A stretch of DNA of 64,000 bases, from the NCBI GenBank assembly GCA_025345505.1, contig JANVCC010000047.1, forward strand, positions 7,057,373 to 7,121,372, given 5' to 3'. Both the position numbers and the translations under genes were made by a program. The notes under the pieces are model-generated. The model made no database searches. It was not told the origin of the DNA and saw only the letters and a list, made by a program, of their open reading frames with translations. Shown in pieces: positions 1-10,815 of the stretch (position 1 is its first letter; every line of letters begins with the position of its first letter). This DNA comes from Todiramphus chloris collaris (taxonomy: Eukaryota; Chordata; Aves; Coraciiformes; Alcedinidae).

Positions 1-1551
1 TTAAGACAAGGGTAAATTTGCTGCTGTGTGTTCATCTGTCAGATTTGCAGCTTCATGTGACTTTAATTCTCTCCTCCTCTTTCCCTAACCGCTCATCCCC
101 TTATTTACCACACTTTAATCTCCTAACTATCTCCTTTCCCCGCCAGTGAAGCTTCTGATGTGTCACTGCTGCTACAGGAGTCAATCATCTTCAGTTCACC
201 ATGCAGGTAAAAGGGATGAAACTGCTTTTTTATTAACAGTTCTACTACTTTTATGTTTATACAACAATGACTCCAACTGGTATTGTTTTAATCCAAATGT
301 TTGAATGCAGAAGGACTATGCTATAGCTTTGTGAGATAAAGGAAGACAAGCACCAAATCATTCTGTTCCTAATCTAATCTGCTAAATCAAATGGTTCCCT
401 CAAATCTGATTTTAACTGCTTCCAGGTTTGTTTTTTTTCCTCAGCTGGTTCAGACTTGCCCAAAGTGTTTCATTTGCTTTTTCAAAAGTTGCCTGACTGA
501 CCACAGGATGGCATTTCCTCCATGTAGACCTACGTACATATACCTTATATTGCAAAAATGAACATGCTGTGTAAGAAAAAAACCTAATTATATGAAACAC
601 TGAATATTCTGAATAAACCCAAAGGACATTTTCATTCACTCCCATCCCAGTATACCAGATCTGCATTTCCCAGACAAACATAAATTCCCCCAAACCTTAG
701 CATCACGATGAAAATAACCAATAGACATTCACTACAGGTGGAAACTCTTCCGACAGTAACAAAAGGACTAATTATTTTTTGATGATATTTGATTAGCCAA
801 AAGGAAAAACATCCTAAACCTCTGATAACCCACATTTCTCCCATCTGTATTTTCATTTGTTCAGAGTATTGAGCTCATTACTGGTTCTCTTTCAAAATGA
901 TCTACCCATTCCTCTGTTTCCTCCCCTGAAAAGCAGGCATCTTTTATTCTAATCAATGAAGGACTTACACGGTATCATGTATCTGGCAACGAAATAAACC
1001 TCTAATTAGTAATTCATTAATGAGTAGAATACAACACTAAATAATCTGAGGTACTGCCCTTTCAGGTTGATTTTTTTTTTTTTTAATTCTATTTCTGCTA
1101 TTATGGTCAATTAAATGTAGATATTTTATGAATGTTACAGGCCATATTGTTTAAATTGGCTACCTTGCTAAGAGTTGGTTATCTTAAATCTGTGAGGTAA
1201 ACAAGAAGAGGGAATATTAAAGACAGTAGCTCAGCATAAAAAATGTGATATGCCCTTGAACTTATAACACTGCAGTAAGCAATTACCTTTAAGAAGCCAC
1301 CCACACAACAGAACTATGGCTTTGTTCCTTATCTTCAAAGAACAAGCCACTTGCATCTGGATCAAATCCTTTAAACAATACACGAACACTCAACATCAAA
1401 GCACTTTCATTTTCTTCAGCTATTTAATTTAATTAGAGCTAATACAGACATGAATTTAGACACTGATTGCTGTGTAGAAAATCCCCAGAATACATGTTCA
1501 TGAAATTAATCTATTTGGTTTTAATTTGGTAAAGATTTCCCCCCCCAGTAC
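1..1551 (-). other. PTPRM: PTPRM intron (3' part beyond left edge)
   Basis: AT-rich intron downstream of the 1552-1654 exon. I looked for the next PTPRM exon, which in human begins VYQIVVEEERP, and did not find it, so this intron is longer than 1.55 kb. It holds a 14-T run near 1071-1084 and no recognisable CR1 or other gene. Confidence 0.85.
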
Positions 1552-1654
1552 CTGACAGGAGCTCCTCTGCTCTGTGCAGGTTTCAGCAAGACTGTCACAG
1601 TGCTGTCAGTTTGATTCAAAGGTGTTTCAAGTTCATACGGTGGCATAGAGGGTG
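1552..1654 (-). CDS. PTPRM: PTPRM coding exon, membrane-proximal extracellular region
   Basis: This 103-bp exon reads [20 protein letters not shown] then [14 protein letters not shown], after a split alanine codon (phase 1). It ends in phase 2 with AG of the next codon (Ser in human). Human PTPRM, from memory, has the same stretch with a handful of changes. It begins the membrane-proximal part of the ectodomain that leads to the proprotein-convertase cleavage region and the transmembrane helix, both encoded by later exons beyond the left edge. Sequon NQT is present. The acceptor is CTTATTCTAG before 1654. The donor GTACT at 1551 is followed at once by eight Gs on the transcribed sense strand, a possible splicing enhancer for a weak donor. 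Confidence 0.94.
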
Positions 1655-2437
1655 CTAGAATAAGAAAAGAGGCAAAAATAATCATTATTCCCGTGTTTCT
1701 TCTTTCAAGAGCTGTAGCTTTATTTGAATAGGTAATTTTAAAGACTTCTACAACTATAAAGACCATGTTACAGGTCTAAGATGCTTTCTGCTACAACATG
1801 AGCGTGAGACAACTGTTAAATAACTTCAGCATTAAAAAAAAAAAACCAACAAACCACAGAAATCCCAACTCACTGCTAATTTTGAGACAGGAAACAGATA
1901 CTAGTAGAAGAAAGTTTGCAGAAAGTATTGAGAATCCATGTCTGGGAGATGAAAAGTTCTCCCCAGAAGAGCATCTGCAAATGTGGATGCTGAAGTGACT
2001 GTAGTTTTTGACACTGAGCCCAGCTCTCTCAGCTTGTCAGTGGCATCAGAAGGCACTCTTGGAATTAGTCATTCCTGGAATTTTAACTAGTGCTGTAATT
2101 GCCCTGGGTCTATTGCCCACCACAGACCTCATGTATGATAACGAAGCGGGATTATCTACCATGTGGAGCTTATCTTAGTTTGAAGCCATACTCAACAGTG
2201 CTTCTGTCTTTAGTTAAGGAATTGTTGTGATTAAAACAAGTAATGCCTCAGCTACTGTCTTTCACTGATGCTGCTTCTTCCAGAGCTATCATCTAGTGGG
2301 CATTTGATCATTCTTTTGGATGGACAGCTGCTCGGTTAATTGGTTGCACCCTTATTGTCCATCAAAAAGTGGCCAGTGCAATGACCTCTTCTGTAAACTA
2401 CCCTAAATTAATTCCTGCTTGTAAATAGGGGGAGAAG

Positions 2438-2471
2438 AGCTTGGTTCTTCCAATAGCTTGGTTCTTCCAAT
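2438..2471. repeat. Perfect 17-bp tandem duplication
   Basis: The unit agcttggttcttccaat occurs twice without a mismatch and without a spacer. It looks like a recent slippage or end-joining duplication in intron sequence. Confidence 0.9.
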
Positions 2472-4349
2472 GGCTAATCACACTTCATGTTGAATGTGAA
2501 GACCTATTTGGCATTTGGGTTTGCCTAGCTTCATCTTCCCACCAAAGGACACTTTGTGTACCATATTGATGAAGTTACTCAGAGTGTATTGCGCTTCACA
2601 TACAGATAATAGCAACCTCTAGGCTGCTCAAGCAAATTAAATAGCTCCAACAATGTGAATCTTCCTTTCAGTATTTTCCAATCCTTTCCACCTTTTCAGT
2701 AGTAGCTGCAGCTACTTGAAAGGTGTTTGAGCTTCTCTTTCCTGTATCCATATTGCTCTATATATCCAAGCAAGGGCTTCACTAAGACTTTTCTCCACAA
2801 CTTTTCAGTCTGCTGTAAAAACAAATTAACACCTCCATCAGTTTTCATTGATATTCAACAGTTTCAAAATGCCTCATAAGTAAAAATAAAGAAAAATCTT
2901 CAAAAACCTCCTTGTAAGCCGAGAGGGTTTTATTCTGCTTGCAATCCTGGATAGAAGGCACAAACATTTAGACAAATCATTTAAGTTATTTGGGTGCCCA
3001 CTTTGAGAAGCCTAAAGGCAGAATATGACACAGTACTTTAAAGGTTCAGACACAAGCTTCACGTGTTTCAGGTTTGCAATTCTGAGTATCCCACACTTGA
3101 TCACATAAGGCCTCTTTCTCAAGCTGAGAATCAGAAGGGAAGCACAGAGTCACCGCATCTCCAAAAACCAGTATTAACTCCCAGTGTTTTTTGGAACACT
3201 GTCACTTCTTGCCTGTGGTCTCCTGCCCGTTTGTAGTCTTCCTAATTTTTGACTCCCAGGTCCCTGCTTGGAATATTTTACTAATTCTCCCTCCACCAAA
3301 ACTGTCTCCCTGGCCAGAATATGACTTGTGGTTCTCCAAGCCTCACCTTTTAGTCCTGACTACTTTTTCCCTCTTCTCCACAGGTACTTGGGCATTATTC
3401 TTACACTTTTCTCCTGTCTAGGAAGACCTCCTCCACATTGCCCACATGTAAAGCAGGAGCTTATCAAGAAACAGAGAAAAAGGAGATGTTGTTCCCATTC
3501 ACTGTTTTGGCAGGTGCACACCCTGGTCTTCAGGGTCAGAAAGCTAAGATGAACTAAAAAGTAAGGCCCTTAGAGACTCTCTGTTTGTGTCGGGCCACAG
3601 TGAGCTGAAGAGCACACAGGTAAGGCTTTAAAAGCTTGGAGAGCTTTATTTAGTGACCGTGACATCTACGGTGACATTCGCTGCTCGTTGCCACCAAGTT
3701 TCCCTGGCTTCTGTGCAAACTGCAACACGTACAAACTGCCCAAATCTGGACAGATTTCCAGAGTGATGCCTCAGAGCAACATCTGTCTTGCTAAATGTTT
3801 AAACCCCTGTCTGAAAGCACTTCAGTAGTGTACAGGCCACCGGAGTTTGTCATGACATCGGCCCTGCTCCTGAAATGGATGAAATTCTTCTTAGAATACA
3901 AAATTTCAGCCTGCCCAGATGACTTCTCATGGGGTTATATCCAACAGAAAACAGTCTTCTCCTAGAGTGCCCGTCAATTTTGATAGCATGCACTGCCAGG
4001 AGCTCTGCTTTTGGGAAAATGTATTTACAGACAGATTTCTTCATCCATCAGTGCCAAGCACACAACTGTAGAATGAAACATGGTGACCACAGCGCAGAAC
4101 AACATGAGTCCAACATGTGGGATAGGAAATTAACAGCATTTTATTCAGCTGAAAAGGCAGCCTAGAGTTAGACGAAGCACTGACTATGTTCAGAAATTGG
4201 TTCTAAAAATTGGTGAAGCCTTTCATCCATCAATGTTCAGCAGTTTTGTTTCTTATCTTTCCCAAACAGAGTGCGCTGTCCACGTCAAGAGCCTCAGAGC
4301 CTTGCAGTGAGATGCCAGGCCAACAGCCCTGCAAAGAGGGCACCATAAA

Positions 4350-4672
4350 GGGGCCTATAAGAAAGCAGGAGAGGGTCTATTCACAAGGGTCTGTAGTGAC
4401 AGGACAAGGGGTAATGGCTTTAAGCTAGAGAAGGGAAGATTTATGTTAGGCATTAGAAAAAAGTTATTTAATATGAGGGTGATAGATCACTGGAATAGGT
4501 TGCCTAGAGAGGTGGTGGAGGCCCCATCCCTGGAGACATTCAAGGCCAGGCTTGATGGGGCTCTGAGCAGCCCAAGCTAGTTGGAGATGTCCCTGCTTAT
4601 TGTAGGGGGGTTGGACTAGATGACCTTTAGAGAGCCCCTCCAACCCAATACGTTCTATGATTCTATGATTTT
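4350..4672 (+). repeat. CR1 LINE 3' fragment
   Basis: 5'-truncated CR1 piece covering the untranslated region and tail. It has the landmarks tagtgacaggacaagggg, gaggtggtggaggccccatc and ggggggttggactagatgac, and ends in the family's tail repeat (ttctatgattctatga). It belongs to the subfamily with gctctgagcagccc before the tail. Confidence 0.92.
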
Positions 4673-5031
4673 ATAATCAACATTGAAAGTTTCAGTTGTG
4701 CTCTGCTTCCATATTAACTTCATTAAGAGGCTGGCTTTAGCTACCCACAGAGAAGTTGAAATCACTCCCCATTAGCACAGTGAGGAACACGACACAGTGA
4801 GTGCAGACCAGAGAGCTCACAGAACCTTGCTACATGGCAGCAAGTTGGCCTCCTTCCCAAGCATGCCTGCAAGGTCTGTTCACACTGATGAGTTTTAGCT
4901 GGTGACATATCAAATTTAGCAAAGAACAACAATTTAAAATCCAGTACTATTCCCAAATGTCCAGATTCTCATCCTCTCTCAATCTTCCTTCTTCTTTCTA
5001 GTAAGGGCTGATTCTGCCATTGTAACTCATA

Positions 5032-5237
5032 TCATAGAATTGCTCTGGTTGGAAAAGAACTCTCAGATCATCAAGTCCAACCATTAACCCAGCACTGCCA
5101 GGGCACCACTAACTCATGTCCCTCAGCACCACATCTCCACAGCTTTAAAACCCCTCCAGGGATCATGGGGACTCCACCACTGCCGTGGGCAGCCTGGAAC
5201 AGCCCTGGACAACCCTCAAGGGGAAGGAAAGTCTCGT
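5032..5237 (-). repeat. CR1 LINE 3' fragment
   Basis: Reverse-oriented CR1 tail starting tcatagaat, followed by aagtccaaccattaaccc and the cagcactgccagggcacc box that marks one subfamily here. It runs to the caaggggaag box and then stops, so only about 200 bp of the 3' end is kept. Confidence 0.92.
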
Positions 5238-5324
5238 ATTGTTGGAACTATTTAATTTGCTAGAGGAGCCTAGAGGTTGAGATTATCTGTATGTGGAGCA
5301 TCTAGTCTTGCTTATCAAGTCTTG

Positions 5325-5352
5325 CTGTGTCAGAAATTGATTTCTGACACAG
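5325..5352. repeat. Near-perfect palindrome, 13-bp arms
   Basis: The arm ctgtgtcagaaat at 5325-5337 is followed after two bases (tg) by its exact reverse complement at 5340-5352. This can form a cruciform or tight hairpin. It lies just outside a CR1 piece. Confidence 0.9.
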
Positions 5353-6025
5353 AAAGTATAGGAAAAGGGATGGAAAATGAACCTCTTCTTTACTGATGAT
5401 TGTTAATTATGTTTAGACTTTCTATAAAGAATAATTTTCTAACTCAAAGGCCAACAACTGTATTTTTCTCTACAAACATCTGCATTGGCAACAATTTCCA
5501 CCTTGTGTGAACTGCGCTTCCCAATAATAAGAAGGAGGAAATTGTTCTATTTCTGATTAACACTTCTTACTTTGTATTTTGAGGACAGAAAATGAGTGAT
5601 GGGGAGAAGTACACAGAATGAGAGTAAAAGAGAAAGAAGATTTTGTAGCTAAATGCTTTTCTTTATACTTTCCAAAAAGCACAGTTGACCAGAAATAGAT
5701 AAGGCAATTTTCCATAAATATTATCAAGGGTCCATAGGTCAACTGTCAGTATAATGCTTGAGAAGACAGTAGAGAAGTGAAGAGTAAAAGGTATTTCAAG
5801 CTTAACTCTGTACAACATCTTGTCATTGATAACATAAGCATTTTAGAGGATGCACTAGTACTGCATCCCACCAGCTGGAGACACCAGGAAGCGTTCTCCT
5901 GCCTCCGGGAGAGCTTTAAAACTCCATTCCTGGATCTGCTGAAGTGACAGGGGCTTGCTGCTGTTATCTGAAAGCCACTAGTCCTGGTGTTCTTGTCTAC
6001 CACAGTTTCATATCCACTTCAGTCC

Positions 6026-6052
6026 GCCCGCCTGCCAGGAATGCAGGCGGGC
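6026..6052. repeat. GC-rich hairpin, 10-bp arms
   Basis: gcccgcctgc at 6026-6035 and gcaggcgggc at 6043-6052 are exact inverted copies around the 7-nt loop caggaat. Such GC content is rare in this AT-rich intron. Confidence 0.9.
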
Positions 6053-6533
6053 TGGTGGTGAGCTGTGTTTTCTACACGAGGGCTACACACAGAGCATTTC
6101 TGCTCTACTCTCAATCGTTCACGGCTCATTAAAGAGATTTTTCCAGTGCTGTTACTGTACTAATTTAGAATCATGTCAAGGCTGACTAAGCTCTGAATGA
6201 AACCCTCATTCTCATGTCCAAAAAACCCCCTGCTAAATGTTGCAACAGCAGCTGGCACGGACTGCAGGCACATAATTCATGGGGTTTCCTGGGTTACACT
6301 TGTGAACTGGAATTTCAAAGTGCTAGCGGATATCTAAGCACTTGGAAGTTTTATATATGGTAATATATGTCACTTTGACATCTCCATGGATCACCATGTG
6401 TTTTACTTTTTCAATTTGCTGCTTGTTCAATCCTAAAGAAGTAGTAAACGTCAAAGGAATTACCAGTGGCATTATCATAAGCAAAGAAGAAACTTAAATG
6501 AACTGAAATAAACAAAATTCTTTCATCAAGTAC

Positions 6534-6735
6534 CTGATATTTTAGTGGTGAACTGATTTGTGATTGGAGGTCCAAAGCCTTTTGCTGTGCTGGCTCTGAT
6601 GGTAAAGGAGTAGGTAGTGCCAGGATACAGTCCAAAGAAGAGATAGTGCGTTTCATTTCCCAGCTTTGACACGCGGCCACTTTGATTGGATAAATCTATT
6701 TCTGGGTCAAAGGAACTGACTGCTTTGTAGGTGAT
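6534..6735 (-). CDS. PTPRM: PTPRM coding exon, second part of fourth fibronectin III repeat
   Basis: This 202-bp exon starts in phase 0 ([20 protein letters not shown]), continues through [20 protein letters not shown] and ends [15 protein letters not shown], in phase 1. It completes the fourth FN3 repeat. The motif [18 protein letters not shown] is the classic FN3 F-G strand region with the conserved tyrosine. Sequons NQS and NET are present. The acceptor is CTCTTTTGCAG before 6735 and the donor is GTACTT from 6533. Only two or three residues differ from human PTPRM as I remember it, which separates it from PTPRK, PTPRT and PTPRU. The domain lies outside the cell near the membrane. No truncation or stop is seen. 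Confidence 0.96.
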
Positions 6736-9700
6736 CTGCAAAAGAGTAAGAAAGTTATAAACTGCCTTGAGCAGACAGACAGAGATTGCATCTTTATCCA
6801 GTAAACCTTCCTGATGTATGCGCTGTCAGACATTTTATGATAAGCTATCTCACTCTCTTATACTCTTCAAATCCCGAATCCCACGAAGGGACACAGAAAC
6901 TCAGCCATAACTGGTATGAGTTATTACTTTTATAGATAGAGAGACTTAGAGGCAGCTAGATTACAACTCTAAAGGATGGGTTCAGGCTTACATTAATTCC
7001 TTCAAGATGCTGGCTTTGACAGTGTCATGTTTTGAATGCGTCTTTCTCTTGGTTTTGAGCAGTGACAACAACCAAACCAGAACGATCCAGGAAAAACAGA
7101 TCAGTGAAGAACAGAAAGTGCAGCCTCCAGTTCCAGCTGCCTTCACTGTGATTACACTTTGCCCTGAATAAGATTATCCACGAAAGATGATAAAGGCAGC
7201 TTAAGGCAAATTTTTCAGCAAGTGGGTAAAGCCTGCATTTTAGTCTGAAGCTTAGCTATTGTGATTGCTAATTTGGAATTTTTCAGGTTATGATATCCTA
7301 CCTAGGTCAGATTCTCATTTGGAGGAAGGGAGTGATAAAATGTTAAGTAATATATGCAGAGTGGATACTGTATCCTCAGCTCCCTCTTTGATTCAAACAG
7401 TATTTTTAGTTTTCATTAGAAATGTTAATAATAAGTTCACAGTAAAACTCGATCCAGATTTCTCCTATTAATTACTAATTTCCATGCACTGTAATGAGAA
7501 TTTAAAAATAAGAAATCCATAAGAAAATTAAAAAGTAAAAATCATTCATCCCTCCTTTTTACTTTTAAAGTTTCATTTGTATATGAATAATTCCAATGCT
7601 CTCGTTATATAAAGTGATAACTGACATTCTTTGTGCTGTATTTATTCTGAGTCATTAGGATGCATAAAACAATACACAGAAACAACTAAATGTCAGCATT
7701 ACATACATTAAACACTTGCAATTTCCTAAAAGCTCTGACTTAACCAAAGTTGAATTTTATATGGCCCATCTAACATCCATAAAGTGATGAAAATTAGTAA
7801 TAAAAACTTTGATACCGTCTAAATAAACTCTGATGTTGTTTTAGCAGATACAGGCAGGTCCTCTACAACTCCCGGTCCATACCAGGCTATTGGAATCTCT
7901 GCAATCTATGTTAGATCCTATATACATTTTTTGCCTGTATTTAGCTATTAGAAGCCAAGTGCACCATATCCCATAATGAAATAAGTTCTTCCATGCAAAA
8001 CGTATGAGGAAAAAAAAGAAGTGTTATGCCAGGTTAAAATGAATTTGCACCTTTGCTGTATTTCACTCCTACTTGTAAGATCATTTCTACTTTAATTTGA
8101 AAAAAAACAACCCCAATTTCTTATGTGTACCATCACTAATGCTGGTTCAGCTTTGCAGTGCTGAAAAAATAAGAGGGCATGAGGGGATGTTGATTATTTT
8201 CATCAAATTTAGATGAAACCTTGCACAAAGAACTAATCCCTTTATTCCTACAACTGTGGACCTGTACTGATGATAAAGAAGCAGAAGGGAATAATTTGTC
8301 ATTAGGTCATTTCTTCATCTTCGGGCTTCTTTTCTTTGAATATTGGTGAAATAATTGGACTTGCACTTAATTTCACGATAGCAATGAATATTTTAATAGT
8401 TCATACTACAACACAAGCTTTTTCATACGTTAAAAGACTGTCTCCTTCAGGTACTAAAACCAAATGCCTGGCCCCAGAAAACAGACTAAGATGTTTAACA
8501 ATATAGAAAGTCAGGTACTCAGAGGAAGACATGCTGGACATGGAGGTGGGACTGAGCTTTCTCCCTGGGATGCAGGCTCAGGACTGCACATTGAGGTCAC
8601 CTCTCTGCTGGGATCAAGACCCTGGTTCCTCATGCTGGAAGAAGGTCCCTGCTGCTGTAGTCTTAAGGCTGCTCCTATAAAAATTAGCTGTAAGCTGAAG
8701 AGTTTGGCCTGGAAAGAGCAACCTCACTCCTTGGTCTGACTCTGGCTTACAGACTTGTAGTTTTGCCTTACCTGAGCGGTGTGTCTTCAACTCAAAGTCC
8801 TCAGCAAAGGTGAAGACCACGAGCACCATGGTTTTCGCAAACATAACGAATATGGCACATGTCTGAGTAGAGCAGCTTTATTTGCTATGGTTTTTAGATC
8901 AGAACTGTTGATGTACACACAAGCCAAGCTTAGATGACTCTTTGTCTAAGCTTTGGCTTGCATCAGAGTGTAGGCAGGAGCTAAACACCTCACTTCTCAA
9001 GCTTAGGTGATCTGGAGCTGTGCTGGACCTTGACAGCACAACGATCAGCCAGAGAGGTGCCTACTGAGACATCCTGGATACTCTACATCAACCTACAAAA
9101 CACAGGTACCTAACTTTTAGCTACCTTGTCTGGATCTTATCCTGTGAGCTACTGCAGCTGGCTAAAATATACCTGAAGTGTACTTTTCCATCATCTGAAG
9201 TATATACATTTGAAATAGGTAAAATGGTCCCTGTGATTCACTGTGGATATGTGTGGCCTCCAGGCAGTTTACCAGTCATATTTATAAAAGCTGTGTGATG
9301 CTTTTTAGGCTTATAAAGCAAACAGCAGGGCAGAAAGTGTATTGACAAACAAGCTTTCAGCAACTAGGTGTCTGTTCATATTCAGTCACCTGACTGGGCT
9401 GAGCTGGTCTCTTTAAAACAAGGGATGTTTTGGCTGGTTGCATCAGTCTGTTGGTAGCTTGGACTTCAAAAATAATTAAATCAGGTTTCTGATTTAACTT
9501 GCTCCCTCCATCTCTGCTTTGAGGTGTATCAGACACAGAGAAACGAGTATTTTCTTTTCAATATTCTCAAAAGAACGAGGGTCTTTTGATGTTCAGAGAC
9601 TTGCACAGCCCTGACCACCTTCAAAAGCCTGGCCAAGCTATTCTTATCCAGCTCAGAATACAGCTGCCCAAGTCTCATTACAGCTGATGGAGTCGTGTAT

Positions 9701-10705
9701 GTATATATACATATACACACACATTTGAGAGTAAACTGCATGTACACAATACATACACCCCTCGGCACTGTAATTACACAAGCCATGCACATCCATAAGC
9801 AGGAAGAGGATTCACCACTCTTTGTTTCCATGTCCATAAAGCCTAACATCAATAAAAACATTAACATATTAACTAAAACATTCTGAGCTCTGAAGACAGG
9901 CAATTGTTGAACTAGCTGGCAAGTAGTTAGCTTTGTAAAAAAATCCAATTCCTGCTTTTTCATAACATTTTGTCCTTTTACAATAAAACAGTTTTCAAAA
10001 CAGTAGCAATAGGTTATGATTCAATTTAACTTTTCTTTTACACTGTATCTCATTTAGGTGTGGTGGGGTTCTTTTTTTTTTAAACAAAGCATTTCAATAC
10101 CAATTCTCTAGTAAGGTCAGGTAAGGAGCTTAACAGTGATTACTGTCTGACAGCTTAATCTGTGCAGTCTTTTGTCAATTTTTCTAAAAGGTATTCAGGC
10201 AGAGGTTCCACATGAGGAAAAACAGTGATTTTTAGACATCTAACAACATAAAATTTTGTTGAATTTGCATTTAAAAAAATGCTAGATTTTTTTTAATTAT
10301 GCCTCCTTGTTTCTGTTACAATAGGCTTCTTGTAATGAGTCTTAGCTATATGTGATGCTGTCACCACTGTTACATCTCCTGTTTTTGAAAAAGTTCACTA
10401 AGGATGTGTCTTTCAATCTTTTCAATATTTGATCCACATTACAAGACAGAATGCTGTATCACATGGGGCGAAAAATAACAGTTTTTTTAAAGCCGATAAC
10501 ACTGGGTCATTCTGGGTCCTGCATAATTCACTCCTGCATTACATATTTGATTTGATTACATTTCAAGTGCCACTACCTTCAAATAAAAAAGATTCATTAT
10601 AGACCAGAAACAAAACATAACATGTTACATTTCCTTACTAATTGTGGACTTTTGCAACTTGAAACTCTAGGTAAAAAAATCAAAGCATGGCAAAGCGCTG
10701 GGTAC
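6736..10705 (-). other. PTPRM: PTPRM intron, 3.97 kb
   Basis: Intron splitting the fourth FN3 repeat. I see no CR1 copy in it, in contrast with the upstream intron. It contains a hairpin with 15/16-nt arms at 8920-8960 and a short TA/CA-rich stretch at about 9693-9724. A 144-codon open frame at 9529-9963 on the minus strand has no domain and looks like chance. Confidence 0.9.
8920..8960. repeat. Hairpin with 15/16-nt arms
   Basis: caagccaagcttaga at 8920-8934 pairs with tctaagctttggcttg at 8945-8960, with one bulged base and a 10-nt loop. The arms are short for a microRNA precursor. It could be a leftover of an inverted-repeat transposon or plain chance. Confidence 0.8.
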
Positions 10706-10815
10706 CTCATATAAAGTAATCACACCATATGTTTGAGCTGGCTCTCTCCACTGAAGAAAGATCTTCTCTTCAAAGGTACTCCCTTGAATGGATTCCAGTG
10801 GCACAGCACTCGGGA
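10706..10815 (-). CDS. PTPRM: PTPRM coding exon, first part of fourth fibronectin III repeat
   Basis: This 110-bp exon encodes [18 protein letters not shown] then [18 protein letters not shown], the N-terminal half of the fourth FN3 repeat, including its core tryptophan (QWREP). The acceptor is CCCTTAG after a long pyrimidine tract, just before 10815. The donor GTACCC begins at 10705. The first two bases complete a valine codon split with the previous exon (phase 1). The exon ends in phase 0 after GAG. Human PTPRM, from memory, reads nearly the same here, for example [16 protein letters not shown]. It joins directly to the exon at 6735 to complete the domain. The donor has C at +4, which is weaker than the usual GTRAGT. 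Confidence 0.95.

Larger units (their letters stand above)
1655..6533 (-). other. PTPRM: PTPRM intron, 4.88 kb
   Basis: Intron between the second fourth-FN3 exon and the membrane-proximal exon. It contains two CR1 pieces (4350-4672 plus, 5032-5237 minus), a perfect 17-bp tandem duplication at 2438-2471, a 13-bp-arm palindrome at 5325-5352 and a GC-rich hairpin at 6026-6052. Nothing else was recognised. Confidence 0.9.

Noticed and set aside
412-856. Minus-strand open frames checked for the next PTPRM exon
   Set aside because: Neither resembles the expected sequence after GAPV, and no suitable acceptor with matching phase was seen.
9529-9963. 144-codon minus-strand open frame in the PTPRM intron
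   Set aside because: It has no known motif, no fitting splice signals and low-complexity CVCICIYTYT sequence from a TA/CA repeat.
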